DNA from: Daucus carota subsp. sativus
Lineage: Eukaryota; Streptophyta; Magnoliopsida; Apiales; Apiaceae
Direction: 5' to 3'
Assembly: GCF_001625215.2 (NCBI RefSeq)
Contig: NC_030384.2
Span: 41,450,390-41,514,389 of the forward strand
Length of the DNA stretch: 64,000 bases
Shown: positions 11,634-23,276 of the stretch, piece after piece
Position numbering within the stretch: position 1 is the stretch's first letter
How the letters are laid out: each line of letters opens with the position of its first letter
Made by a program: the position numbers and the translations under genes
The notes under the pieces: model-generated
Seen by the model: the letters and a program-made list of their open reading frames with translations, nothing else
Told to the model about the DNA's origin: nothing
Databases searched by the model: none

Positions 11634-13128
11634 CTGCAGCCTCTTTTCTGAAGAATATATCCGCACTGCTTTCTCTTTATCGCTAGCTGGTTCCTGAAAA
11701 TAATCAACATTTACAAGTTGCACGAGCTACTCCTTAAAATATAAGCCTTAAATAATTTAATCATGGCAAGGAATAATACTTGACTAGAGCCTTAAATAAT
11801 TTAATCATAGCAACGATTAATACTTGACTAGATTAGTTGACGCATAATAAATATAAAAAAGAGAAAAATCCTGAGACACAAACAGATACACCAATACCAG
11901 AAACCAGAACCAGACTACGAGTGTTAATAGAGAGCCTGATCACATCCGGAGGAGACGGATGATGGCATCCGTGAGGAGGGCATAGTTAATAAGCATGAAA
12001 TGCGCAAGAGGCTACCAAGAGGTTAAGTGCAAAATCAAGAAGAAACACACTCGATAGATATAAATTGATGTGTATATCTAATTATATAAAATAAATATTA
12101 ACATTTAAAAGAAAAGATTATTGGTGGACACAAACAAGAAACTGGTACTCTCTTTTCAACAAACACAATTTATTTTCATAACAATAACGGAAGCTTACAT
12201 ACAATTGACACTAAATTGGCTTCACTCAGTAAACATCTACATTTTTTGAATAATTTTTCACTCTTCTTGTAGTTGGAATGTTATAATACTTGTTCATAGA
12301 GGGGGAAGGGTGTGTTTCATGATCCTATATAGTTAGGAATTCGTTTCTGGAGTGATATCTAGTACTTTCCGTATCTGCTCTTATTATTGCAATGTAATTT
12401 TATGGTGTTCTATGCCATGTTTGTACAAGTACGATTCCCAAACAGATGACTATCCTACTATTCGCACCAGCTTTTTCTTTTAATGCCCTTTTGCATCTGC
12501 TTAAAATTCTCATGATTCTCAGCATCTTTTGTAACTTTTCAAAAAAAACAATCACACGTTAGAGGTAGTCACGAAAAAAACTTCTCTACTCAAAGGAGCA
12601 AAATTATGCTCACATCTCACCTTTCAGACCTTAAGTCCGAGTAAGATGTTTGGTTTTCCTTTATTGACTCTTGGAGTCTTGGTCCATCTGAGAATCAAAT
12701 TTGATGAGAAAGTGGAACAAGAGACAAGACTAAACTTCAAGTAAAAATAATGCAAGTGACATCTATCTGATAAAAAAGAAGAGACGAACATAGAACAAAT
12801 AGAATTCTTAAGCAAGCGTTGCAGATAATGAGATAAAGGAGTGTCCGCAGGCTCAGCCTTGCAGATACAATAGTAATTACCTGAAAAGGGAACACAGCAA
12901 GCGGGCCAAAAAGATCAGTTTTCACACTGGAGGTGCCAATGGAACAAATAGAATTCTTAAGCCCACGTGAATTCAGGAATGCCTCAGTCTCTTTGGGAAG
13001 AGAATATCCTTTGAACACAGTAATAGAAGGATCATACATCTAAGCAATCAAGAATAAGTATAATATAAGCAAGCATGCACTTTTAAGAGTCATCATTATA
13101 CTAGTTACAGAACATATAAGAAGATTAT

Positions 13129-13389
13129 GGGGCCGTTTGGGTGAGCTTAAAATAAATGTTTCTTGCTTAAAATAAAAAAGTGGAGTAAAAGTTAGAAGCA
13201 AGTTAAGACTTATAAGTGATTAAAGTGTTTGGGAAATAAGCAGAAACCCTGAAACAAAAGCTAGCATTCAAAAGCTAGCATTCCTAGCTTTTTATAAGTG
13301 TTTCTTGACTTTTTACACAAACGGTATAAATAAGTGATTTTAACTTATAAACCAGAAGTCCGGCTTTTAAGCCGGAAACAAACACCCCC
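13129..13389. mobile_element. MITE in RNase H intron 1
   Basis: The left end GGGGCCGTTTGGGTGAGCTT and the right end GGAAACAAACACCCCCTA are typical of short plant DNA elements carrying an imperfect inverted terminal repeat, with AGCTTAAAA/TTTTAAGC-type inner sequence. The target duplication is short (about 3 bp, TAT) and uncertain. Confidence 0.6.
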
Positions 13390-14054
13390 TATATATTCCA
13401 CTGACCTAGACAGTTAATTAGTTTACTCTGAGTCGATTTAACAAACTAAATAAACAAATTGAAGGAATATCCCGTTAATATTCATGCCCTTATCATTCCA
13501 TAATTGAAGGCGATCACAGGCATTAGGCTCTTAGGAGTGACAAAGAACATATATACACACAACATAAATAGAATAAAAGTGTATAATTACGCACGAGAAG
13601 GGCTTGAACGTCAGAAGAATTGTCGTATAGACCCACGATGTCCCCCTTCCTCACAACATAAAAGGCGTCTTCTTCATCACCCATTGGTTGATTAATTCAA
13701 GCTCTTGCTGCACAAAATCAAAGGAAATCTTCAACAAACAATGTGCAGTTGAAATTAATCTTCCTTCATCAAGAAAGATTTAAAGGAAGGAAGTTTACCT
13801 TGTATGAATTCTTCAAGTATGGTGGGTAGGTGGTGAAAAAAGAAGAGTAAAAAGTGTTTAGGGTTTAATGGCGGGAAAGTGAACAAGAAGAGACAGGGAA
13901 GACGAGGGTGGGGGAGTGATTGATGAAGGAGATGATTAGGGTCGGATCGGGTCGTGGTGCACCAGCGAGGACGGATAACCAGCAGAATCAATTTTCAAAT
14001 TTGATTTGCTTTCCACTAATAGAATTGATACGAATATAATTTTATCATAACCAC

Positions 14055-14759
14055 TGGGGGCGAGCAAGAATTCTCCAAACCGATTTAAACCGGCCGATCC
14101 AAAGCGTCCAAACCGATTTTTATGATTTATTAACGGTTTGATTTGGTTACGGTTTGAAATTTAAAAAACCGAATTTTTTCGGTTTGGTTTCGGTTTTTAC
14201 CTCTAATCCGACCGATATAACCAAACCGAACCGAATATATATATTGAAATAATAATATACATGTGTGAATAATAAATTGATAATAAAATTATATTCTACA
14301 AAATATGTGAAAAATAAAACATAAAAAACTATTATTATATTTTATTAAAGAATATTGATATACTAATTTGTATGTATTATTTTTTTGTTTTTTTAATAAA
14401 AGTATAAGAATTACATTTTTATCATCTTTCTCCCTCTCCTTATATTTTACAAGCTCTTATAATTTAATATCTTTTTTAAAATATAATTAAAATCTAATAT
14501 ACAAATTCATAATATATTTTAAACTTTCAATTCTTGTTTTGCAATTTCAAGTTTAATTTTGTCGTTGAATTTGTTATATTGATAAAAAAACGGTTTTAAC
14601 CGAAACCAATCCGAACCAAACCATTTTAAATGGACCGGTTCGGTTCGGTTTTTTTACTTAACGGTTTGGTTTCGGATTGAAATTTTGGAAAACCGATAAT
14701 TTCGGTTTGGTTCGGTTTGGACCCTCAAAACCGTCCAAACCGACCAATGCTCACCCCTA
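14055..14759. mobile_element. hAT-type non-autonomous element
   Basis: Flanked by the 8-bp duplication ATAACCAC (14047-14054 and 14760-14767). Ends are TGGGGGCGAGCA and TGCTCACCCCTA. The terminal thirds are composed of many GGTTTGG/CCAAACC repeats, the centre of A/T-rich DNA. No coding capacity. Confidence 0.9.
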
Positions 14760-14982
14760 ATAACCACGGATTGTTTCCCGTATGATATATGTTTTATTTT
14801 ATATATTACTAGCCTTTAACCCGTGCGAAGCACGGACGGGTATATAGTTCGTAATTTATTATTTAAAATTTAAATTTTTACATCATTTTATTAATATTTT
14901 AGTATTAATGGATTGAATTTTAATTAAATTATATTATTCAACTAACTATATTTTCTCTCAATTACTTAAAAATGGGCAAACC

Positions 14983-14985
<3 letters not shown>

Positions 14986-15024
<39 letters not shown>
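14986..15024. repeat. (TA)n array 1
   Basis: An uninterrupted TA dinucleotide run of about 39 bp, left border of the first TA-flanked element inside the Helitron. Confidence 0.97.
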
Positions 15025-15028
<4 letters not shown>

Positions 15029-15461
15029 TGCACTCCACACAGAACATCTTAAAAAAAGAACAACACAAAACACTATCATAACACTTCATTTTTCATAAAT
15101 AATGATTTGTTAAGGTTATAATTACATAGTTAAGTAGTAATTAAACTTGATATATGAATTCTAACATCCAAACTCATCCAAATTATTAATATGAAATATT
15201 ATAGAATCCAGACTAGAATCAAGAATAGAATCCAGAATAGAATCATATAGATATATCTTTTGCACGATTATTTTACATAGAATCATGTTATTTTTAATTT
15301 ATATTTATTGTTAAACATGGTGGATACTGTTTTTATTCATAATAAAACGTTAATCACCTTAAAATTTGAATTTAATTCAAGGTTTTGATGAGATTCTACA
15401 TTTGATTCTAAAGTGTTCTGTGTTGTTCTTTTTTTAAGAGTGTTCTGTTTTGAGTAATGGC
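15025..15461. mobile_element. TA-flanked element A
   Basis: The 437-bp segment lies between two (TA)n arrays. Its ends are inverted repeats of about 30 bp (AGAACATCTTAAAAAAAGAA at the left; the right end read inverted gives AGAACACTCTTAAAAAAAGA). Such elements with microsatellite borders insert into TA arrays in plants. No coding sequence. Confidence 0.75.

Positions 15462-15493
<32 letters not shown>
15462..15493. repeat. (TA)n-(GA)n array 2
   Basis: A TA run at 15462-15480 is directly followed by a GA run at 15481-15493, separating elements A and B. Confidence 0.97.
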
Positions 15494-17754
15494 TAAGGTT
15501 CGAGGGAGAACCTTACTATCAAGAGAACTGAGAGATCTAATAACAACCGTAGATATATCCTAATATTATAATGATTTAAAACCCATAAATTTAATGGCAT
15601 TATTGTAATAATCATGTATATGCTGGGTAAATGGCTTTCTATTTTGGACATGATCAGCAAAGAATCTTTTAAACATGGAAATTTGAATCACATTTAATTG
15701 CATACAAATCAATCACAATAAAATTTTAAAAGGAAAGATTATGCAATATACTCATTATTTAGATATATAGAAACACATATAATACAAAACATAATCTTAT
15801 CTTCTACAATCACAGACGTAGAACAACTTAGTTGCAGAATTCCATGATGGAGAACAGCGAGAAAATTACAAGGTTTGTATTCTATCTTATTAATGTTTAG
15901 TGAGTGTTTTAATCGATTCTGTTAACTAATCTCTTGGCAAACAATGAATTTAGCACTAACTACGATTTTTTGTTTTTATGCTGCAGTGTAAACTGATTTC
16001 GTTATGTGATGTATTTCGGGTTTGTCAAATGACCAAAAAGAACGGATTACGCAGACAGTGTTTAATTCGGTGGTTGTGTTTAATTTGAAGGAATACCCTT
16101 ATCATGTGATGAACTTCGTGGTTAAGTGAAGACGATTGATGTGCTGGTGCACAAGAAACAACAGCATGCGAACATCATTGATCTAGATTCTTTAAAGAAT
16201 CATCACCCTGCTTGATTTCTAAACCCACACCAAAGACAACCCCGTCCCCTGTTTTCTGTCAATTTTCGTTCGATGGTTACCGAGTTGTTTGAGCAGTGCG
16301 TTTTCTTTTGATTTTTTTCAGTCCTGATGCCGAGTCGTTTTTCTGAGTTGGGGTTCGATTTTGTGTCCTGCGTACCAAGTCATAGCTGTCTTTGCATTCC
16401 TTTGCAAGTTTATGAGTCTGAGTTTGTTTAGTTTTGTATTAGTGGATCATTGCAAAAATTCAAAGTTGATATAACTGAAGCAACAACAGCATGCCAACAT
16501 GTTCATATCTTGATTCCCTATGGACGGCAACAACTTATATGATGGAAAGAAAATTCAAAGTCTTGATTTATTGCTGGAAAGCAGAAGAAAATTGCTATTA
16601 TGCCGGGCAATCACGGAACTCATGCTGCTAAACCAAGCCAAAAGAATAGTTAGAGGATTTGAATTGGCTGTTCACTGGACTCAAGAAAATTATAAGAATG
16701 ATTATGTCATTGTACTTTGTACACGATGAAAATGGTAGAACTTGTTCTTAATGACATTTTCTAAGAAATCTTTTTTACAAATGTTACTTGCATATGATAC
16801 AGTTCTGAAGTTCTCACAAACAACTTCAACAATATTTTAATTATAATAAATTTAAAATACTAAAATTTATATTATAGAATATTAATCTAATAGGTGTTCT
16901 GTTATCTAATAAGCCATATTTGTCACACACAAAACCCCAACCAATTACAACCATTATTTTAGTCAAAATAATATCAAGGTTCTGCTAGATGTTCTTACTA
17001 TTTTATTAATATATTTTTAATTATTCGAAAATAAAATTTCCTAAAATTCTACAAGATGTTCTGATATACATTTTGAAATAATCTACATATTAAAATAATA
17101 TTCTATTAATAATTTATGAATATTTCGTTAATATTTCATTATGTGTATTTTTAGACACAAAGTTGAATGTCATGATTTCATTTTGTGTTTTATTAGATAT
17201 TATATTGAAGAATATTTGTGTTAAGAGTATATATTTAATCAATATTAAGGATAATTTAACCATGATTCATTTAACTATTCTAATAAAAATATATTAAAAA
17301 AGATTCCTTTATGCATTTTAAAAGACATTAGTGTTCCTCTGTAAAAGACTTCAATTTTTAGTATAGATTGTAGATTTTTTTTATCAAGATTCCATTATAT
17401 GTTTTATTAGATTAAAGATGATTTGTGTAAATAGAATGTAATTATTCCATATGAGTGAGCATTTAAATGTGATTCTTTTAACTATTCTTACAAAAGTCAA
17501 GTGAATTTCTATATATATTTAAAAATATTTTAACTGTTTAAATATTATTACTCTAGTAATAGTATGCAATATCTTTGATAAGATTCAATTATGTGTTTTC
17601 ATAGCACACTTAAAGAGAATTGAGAATTTTAAATTACATTAAAGATTATTTTAGAGAACTTTTTTTTTACTAAGGATTTTAGAGAACTTAGTTGAATTTT
17701 AATATCAATTATATTCTCTTAAGGAGTCTACTTGATTACCACCGTACTTATAAT

Positions 17755-18485
17755 TTTTATCTATAAAAGAAAAGTTGTGGAAACAAATTACTAACTAATT
17801 TCTCATTACTAAAATGAAATATAATAAATTAAGATTTTCATTTATTTAAAACACTTAAAAGAATCTCCCGACAAATAATATTTCTCAAACAAATATTTGT
17901 GTATTTATTTTAATACACATATATATTCTCTCAAATGTTTTAAATAATTTAATTTTACTACAGTTATACTTCTTTTATAGATTCTTCTAATTACTGTCAT
18001 ATCTATCTTTTTAAAATTAAATATTAATATAATTATATTCTCCTAAAGAATATACTAATTTCCATCATATTTATCTTTTTATCTGTAAAAGAAAAGTTGT
18101 GGAATCTAATTACTAACTAGTTTCCCATTATTAAAATAAAATATAATAAATTACAATTTTCATTTATTTAAAACACTTAAGAGAATCTCCCAACAAATAA
18201 TATTTTTATAATAAATACTTTGTATTTTATTTGAATACACAAATATATTGTCTAAATTGCTTCAAATAATTGAATTTTACCATAACTATATTCCTTCAAA
18301 AAAATCTACTAATTAAATTCATATTTATCTTTCTAAATAATTGAATTTTAATAAAATTATATTTTCGTACGGAATCTATTAATTACCGTCATATTTATAT
18401 TTTTTATCAGTAAAAGAAAAGTTGTGGGATCTAATTACTAAGTAATTTCTCATTATTAAAATATAAAATAATAAATTAATATTTT
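17755..18485. repeat. Internal ~323-bp tandem repeat, 2-3 units
   Basis: The motif AAAAGAAAAGTTGTGG recurs at about 17765, 18087 and 18412 (spacing 322 and 325), each time followed by a related stretch through TTACTAACTAATTTC and ATAATAAATTA. Units have diverged by small indels. Confidence 0.8.
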
Positions 18486-18794
18486 TATTTATTTCAATAT
18501 TTAGTTGAATTACTACATATTATAATATACTAAGATTCTATATATGTACACTTAAAGATTCTTGTAAAAATTATATATTTATATATTAGTTTGGGTTTAG
18601 AACTTCACATGAAAAAAATTCTCATTTGTGTATTAAATTTTGAAATTACTTTTGAATACACACAATTATGCGAAAAAACATGTATTTAGATTTAAACCCT
18701 AAAAATTTAAGCATTGGTCCTCTCTCCGACCCTATAAAAAGAAAATTTAATAATAAATTCTAGTATATATAATAAAGTATAATTCAAATTAAAT

Positions 18795-20012
18795 TGAGAT
18801 TCTTTAAAATGTTATGAGATTCTTTAAAATGTACGCTCAAATATCGAAAAATGGATATAGTAGAATTTTTAAATATTTATTTATAAAATAGACATAAAAT
18901 ATCTATTTTAAGTAATTGAAAGAATATTAAGACGGTGAACTATATTTAAGTTTTTTTAAAGAATCTCAAAATTTTATAATTGAAAAATAATACTAACTTA
19001 ATTTATATTTAAAGAGCACTTTATAGAATTCCTAACAAGAAATCATATAAATTTGCTATAATAGATTTCGCAAATTAATTCTTTAACTAAATACTTTTAC
19101 AATATTTTGAAGAATCTTTATTAGAAAACACAATTTTTTAAACAATATTGAAAAAGAAATATTTCATGGATAATAAACAACTGATTCCTTAAACGTGATA
19201 CTTACACAATATTTGAAAGTATCTCTGATGAATAAATATTTTCATCATCATCAATCTTTTGAAAATTTGAAATTTGAAATTCAAAGTTAATATACATTAA
19301 ATTCTCTGGTTGATTGATTAAGATATGGCGAATATAAATAAGGAAATCAATTGATTACATATCTTATTATTTATGTTAATCAAATCATTGGTCATAAATG
19401 AAAATTGAGATTGTTTAAAATGTTCTAAGATTCTTTAAAATGTACGCTCAAATATTGAAGAATGGGTATAGTATAATTTTTAAATATTTATTTATAAAAT
19501 TGACATAAAACTTTTATTTTAAGTAATTGAAAGAATATTAACATGGTGAACTATATTTAAGTTTTATTAAAGAATCTCAAAATTTTATTATTGAAAAATA
19601 ATACTAACTTAATTTATATTTAAAGAGCACTTTATAGAATTCCTAACAAAAAAACATATAAGTTTGCTATAATAGATTTCGCAAGTTAATTCTGTAACTA
19701 AATACTTTTACAATATTTTGAAGAATCTTTATTAGAAAACTAAATATTTATACAATATTGAAAAGAAATATTTAATGGATAATAAAGTACTGATTTATTA
19801 AACGTGATATTTACACAATATTTGAAGAATATCTGATGAATAAATATTTTCATCATGGTCAATCTTTTGAAAATTTGAAATTTGAAATTCAGAGTTAATA
19901 TACATTAAATTCTCTGGTTGATTGATTAAGATATGGAGAATATAAATAAGGAAATCAATTGATTACATATCTTATTATTTATGTTAATCAAATCATTGGT
20001 CATAAATGAAAA
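18795..20012. repeat. Internal 611-bp direct duplication
   Basis: 18795-19403 and 19404-20012 are highly similar head-to-tail copies. GTACGCTCAA is at 18831 and 19442, and GGAAATCAATTGATTACATA occurs near the end of each. Both units lie at the right end of element B. Confidence 0.88.
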
Positions 20013-20187
20013 TTTGCCCATAAAATATTTTTTATTGATATCCGATTATGCCCTTTACTGAATCATTTATATATATATTCACTAAATCTTCTAATTATAA
20101 TAGTCATTGGATTAAAATGACTGATCTACGGTAGATAGACTAGTTCCCTCGGTTCTCTCGATAAAAAAGTTCTCTTAGGATCTTACT

Positions 20188-20189
<2 letters not shown>

Positions 20190-20239
<50 letters not shown>
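20190..20239. repeat. (TA)n array 3
   Basis: A TA run of about 50 bp between elements B and C. Confidence 0.97.
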
Positions 20240-20243
<4 letters not shown>

Positions 20244-20972
20244 GTATAGTTCAACGAGGAACTCCCTATCCGGGTAACCGGGTAACTTTACATCTCAGCC
20301 ATACAATATGCATGCGCTCTACTTCTGTAACTGTATACCTGTAAACCTAAAACACCTAACCACGTGACCACTTATTCTCAAACACATACCACATATATTT
20401 CTCTATTCATTATTATTAACATTCTTTATCTTTTAATTATATTATTTACAGAACATAAGTCTATAAATAAATAGTTTTATTTATAATCATAATTTTAATC
20501 ATTAGTTTAAAAATATTATTTATATGTGTAAATATGACTGTAATTAATTTACAGGACACATATTATATTTTATTTACAGAACATAAGTTTATAAATAAAT
20601 AGTTTTATTTATAATCATAATATCGTGTTCTGTAATTAATTTACAGAACATTAGTTTAAAAATATTATTTAAATGTGTAAATATGGTTGTAATTAATTTA
20701 CAGGACACATATTATATTTATTTACAGAACATAAGTTCATAAATAAATTTACAAAACATAAAAATATTTTTTATAAATTAACAGAACATAGAAATATTAA
20801 TTATCTTTAAAAATATTTTTGTGTTTAGAGTATAGTTATTTACAGAAGACATACAATAACTGCTAGTACAGAACTGAAGTAACTTCCAGCAAATAGTGCA
20901 ACCGCTACCACCCACGTGTTTTTGAAAAAAGTTCCTAGGTTACCATTTTGACAAGTTTCTCACTGAGAAGCC

Positions 20973-20975
<3 letters not shown>
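20240..20975. mobile_element. TA-flanked element C
   Basis: 736 bp between two (TA)n arrays. It holds repeated copies of a motif with TTTACAGAACATAAGT followed by ATAAATAAATAG (about 20445, 20572 and 20718) and TTACAGGACACATATTATAT (20549 and 20699). The ends (GGTTAC/GTAACC and GAGGAACT-type sequences) are only weakly inverted. No coding sequence. Confidence 0.6.

Positions 20976-21029
<54 letters not shown>
20976..21029. repeat. (TA)n array 4
   Basis: A TA run of about 54 bp at the right border of element C. Confidence 0.97.
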
Positions 21030-21032
<3 letters not shown>

Positions 21033-21624
21033 ATTTTAGTACATTTAATCCGAATTTAGTACACACAGATTTAAAAATAAAAAAATCAGAAAATTCTAAT
21101 TTTTTCCAAACATAGCCGATCGTGTAATACCTTTGAAAGATTCCGTAATCTAATTAATCGAATTTCAACGTAATTTTGTGATCTTGTTTTTTTTGACAAC
21201 AATAACTTTTAATATTAGATTTAGAAAGGGTTATGTAATGATTATATTGAAATAGAACATTTTAAAGTTAAAAAGAGTTATACGAAAGTTCTTGTTAAAA
21301 AAAGATATTCAAAATTGTATATTTATAATTTTATTTATAACATCATTATAATTTTTTTAATGAAATATTATATGATAATGTATTGTTATGAGTGTTTTTA
21401 GTATTTGAAACTGTTTATGATACTAAGAGACTCCATATTTGCAGACTTGTAGTACCAAACCAAAAAATATAACTAAAACCTTGGATTACAAATTATACCC
21501 ATGTTGGCTTATTATAGTATAGTATAGATTTCGAAATTAATTTTACAAAAGTATAAAAGTTCATAAAAAATAACTTATAATACTTTATCATTATTATTCT
21601 AATAATACTTTTTCATATTTGATA

Positions 21625-21884
21625 CTCCTTCCGTCTCAATCATTTGTTTACCAATGATTTGGTCATGGATTTTAAGAAATATGTTTAAAGTAGGAAAAGA
21701 TAAAGAAAAGTGGGTGGAGTGGAGTGGTGTGAAACATTGATTTTAACGTATGGAAAAGAGATAATGAAATAATGTGAAGTGAAGAAAAGTGGGAAATTGA
21801 TCGGATCTATTGACTATTTTTGATAAGTTTTGAAATGCAAAGAAATTATTCAAAAAAAAACTGTAAAAAATGATTGTGACAGAG
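21625..21884. mobile_element. Stowaway-like MITE
   Basis: TA-flanked (21623-21624 and 21885-21886). The left end CTCCTTCCGTCTCAATCATT mirrors the right end AATGATTGTGACAGAG. Lies just outside the 5' end of the Helitron. Confidence 0.8.
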
Positions 21885-22055
21885 TAAATTATAAACATCA
21901 AAACAATTAAAAAATAGTTGTAATTTTGTTTTCTATCCGTGAGTAATCAAAATCGATTTCAACTACCGACACAAAAACATGAGAGTCCGTCAAAAAAATG
22001 ACACGAATATTTTCACATTTTACGTATTATATTGACCGGTTTGTCTGGTGTGTGG

Positions 22056-22619
22056 TAGGGGTGGCAATCGTTTCGTTTCGTATACTTTCGTTTCGTGTAT
22101 TTTCGTGTTTCGTGTACTCGAGGGTGAAACCCGTATCCGCCCGTTATTAATTTCGTGTACCTAATTTGAAACCCGTATCCGTTTCGAATCGTTTCGTGTA
22201 CTTTTCGTGTATATTATATATAAAGATATTAATATATTTTTTAATCAAAAAATGGATTTAATATATATTTTCCTTTATAAATTTATTAAATGTGAATGAT
22301 ATATATTATACTTGTATACAATTCTTTATAAATTTGTTAATGTATCCACAATATATATCCACACGTACATATAAATATATACTTTATACTCAATTACATA
22401 TTTAATATATCATTACATATATATAATAAATATAATCTACAAATATTTCGTGTATTTCGTGTACCCCAAATGAAAACCCATATCCGACACGAAATCTATC
22501 GTGTAATTTCGTGTTCGTGTACTTTCGTGTTTCGTGTATCGAAAATCAAAACCCGTATCCATTTTTTTCGTGTCGTTTCGTTTCGTGTTAGCGTGTTACG
22601 TGTCAAATTGCCAGGCCTA
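22056..22619. mobile_element. hAT-type non-autonomous element
   Basis: The 8-bp duplication GTGTGTGG flanks it at 22048-22055 and 22620-22627. Ends are TAGGGGTGGCAAT and ATTGCCAGGCCTA, with many TTTCGTGT repeats near both termini. The open frame across its right half is a by-product of these repeats. Confidence 0.92.
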
Positions 22620-22711
22620 GTGTGTGGGCACATGCTAGTGCGGAATTCTAAAAGTTTGACCGGTCATTTTTATTACCTCTCATATCTTAATAATGATGGA
22701 TCACTCCATAT

Positions 22712-23268
22712 TAGACCTGGCAATTCGGTACACGACACGAAAAGTTTGGGTCTGGTTTTTAATATTCGGTACACGAACACGAAAGTACACGAACACGAAA
22801 AGTACACGTTACTATTAGTGTCGGGTTCGGTTTTTAATATAAGCACACGAACGACACGAAAGTACACGAACTAAATAAATAAATATAAATTAAAAAAATA
22901 TACTATACTTATTTATATATATTCTTTAATCAATTTCAGTTCTGTTATTTCATTTGTGTTATCTTATGAATTTATTATATGTCTAATCTATTGTTTGTCA
23001 TAGAAAAATTGTAAAAATAATAAATTTATTGTGAAATCCGTGTACTTTCGTGTACAAATGTGTATTTCGTGTACATTTCATCCAAACTATTTGTGGCACA
23101 CGGAAGGTATACGAAATTTTTCGTGTACGGTTCGTGTTGACACGAAATAATTTGGTTCGTGTACGTGCTGCAGAACTGGTACACGAAACCCAAACAGTTC
23201 GGGTTCGGGTTTAAGGTTCAGTACACAAAAACACGAAAGTACACGACACAAACTGTTTGCCAGATCTA
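22712..23268. mobile_element. hAT-type element, first at a shared target
   Basis: Flanked by CTCCATAT (22704-22711 and 23269-23276). Ends are TAGACCTGGCAATTCGG and TTTGCCAGATCTA, with ACACGAAA repeats near both termini. No transposase. Confidence 0.9.
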
Positions 23269-23276
23269 CTCCATAT

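Larger units (their letters stand above)
569..13684 (-). pseudogene. RNase H1-like gene, decayed copy 1
   Basis: This was a plant RNase H1-like protein: an N-terminal hybrid-binding (viroplasmin-type) domain followed by an RNase H domain that cuts RNA in RNA:DNA hybrids. Exons read on the minus strand: 13684-~13591 (start MGDEEDAFYVVRKGDIVGLY), 13039-12881 (YDPSITVFKGYSLPKE), ~12694-12628 (cannot be joined in frame), 11693-11634, 9701-9606, 8631-8542 (FILEFDGASKGNPG, first catalytic Asp), 8473-8331, 1163-1060, 730-679 and 603-569 (ends GEIQEECERK). Compared with the sister exons at 60-64 kb it carries TAT to TAG at 8422-8420, a 1-base deletion near 8410, catalytic Asp to Gly at 8354-8352, a 4-base deletion near 1070 and CAA to TAA at 706-704. 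The intron between 8331 and 1163 is about 7.2 kb, against 1.8 kb in the sister. The first two exons still read well, so a truncated hybrid-binding protein is conceivable. The damage is seen directly; loss of function is inferred. Confidence 0.9.
15494..20189. mobile_element. TA-flanked element B, 4.7 kb
   Basis: The left subterminal sequence (CAAGAGAACTGAGAGATCTA ... CCGTAGAT) is mirrored at the right (inverted, CGAGAGAACCGAGGGAACTA ... CCGTAGAT). The left part (15840-16730) is less A/T-rich and includes a 69-codon frame at 16520-16729 starting MDGNNLYDGKKIQSLDLLLE, not recognised, possibly the decayed remnant of the element's own gene. The rest is very A/T-rich and contains two families of internal tandem repeats (separate entries). 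Confidence 0.6.
14809..21528 (-). mobile_element. Helitron, minus orientation, heavily invaded
   Basis: Read on the minus strand it begins TCTATACTATACTATAATAA (from 21528, preceded by A) and ends with the hairpin of CCGTGC, TTC and GCACGG followed by TTAAAGGCTAG (to 14809, followed by T). TC start, 3' hairpin, CTRR end and A/T insertion are the Helitron hallmarks. Termini and subterminal sequence match the Helitron at 43614-45162. Its own sequence is only about 14809-14985 and 21030-21528; the rest is three further elements bounded by (TA)n arrays. No Rep/helicase gene was seen. Confidence 0.85.

Noticed and set aside
12881..13039. Viral origin for the viroplasmin-type domain
   Set aside because: This domain is the normal hybrid-binding module at the N-terminus of eukaryotic RNase H1; the exon-intron structure is that of a plant gene.
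13755..13991. 78-codon frame upstream of RNase H copy 1
   Set aside because: Pro/Leu/Phe-rich low-complexity leader on the minus strand, more likely 5' UTR and promoter than a protein.
22470..22874. 134-codon open frame
   Set aside because: It crosses two hAT elements and consists of their TTTCGTGT/ACACGAAA repeats.
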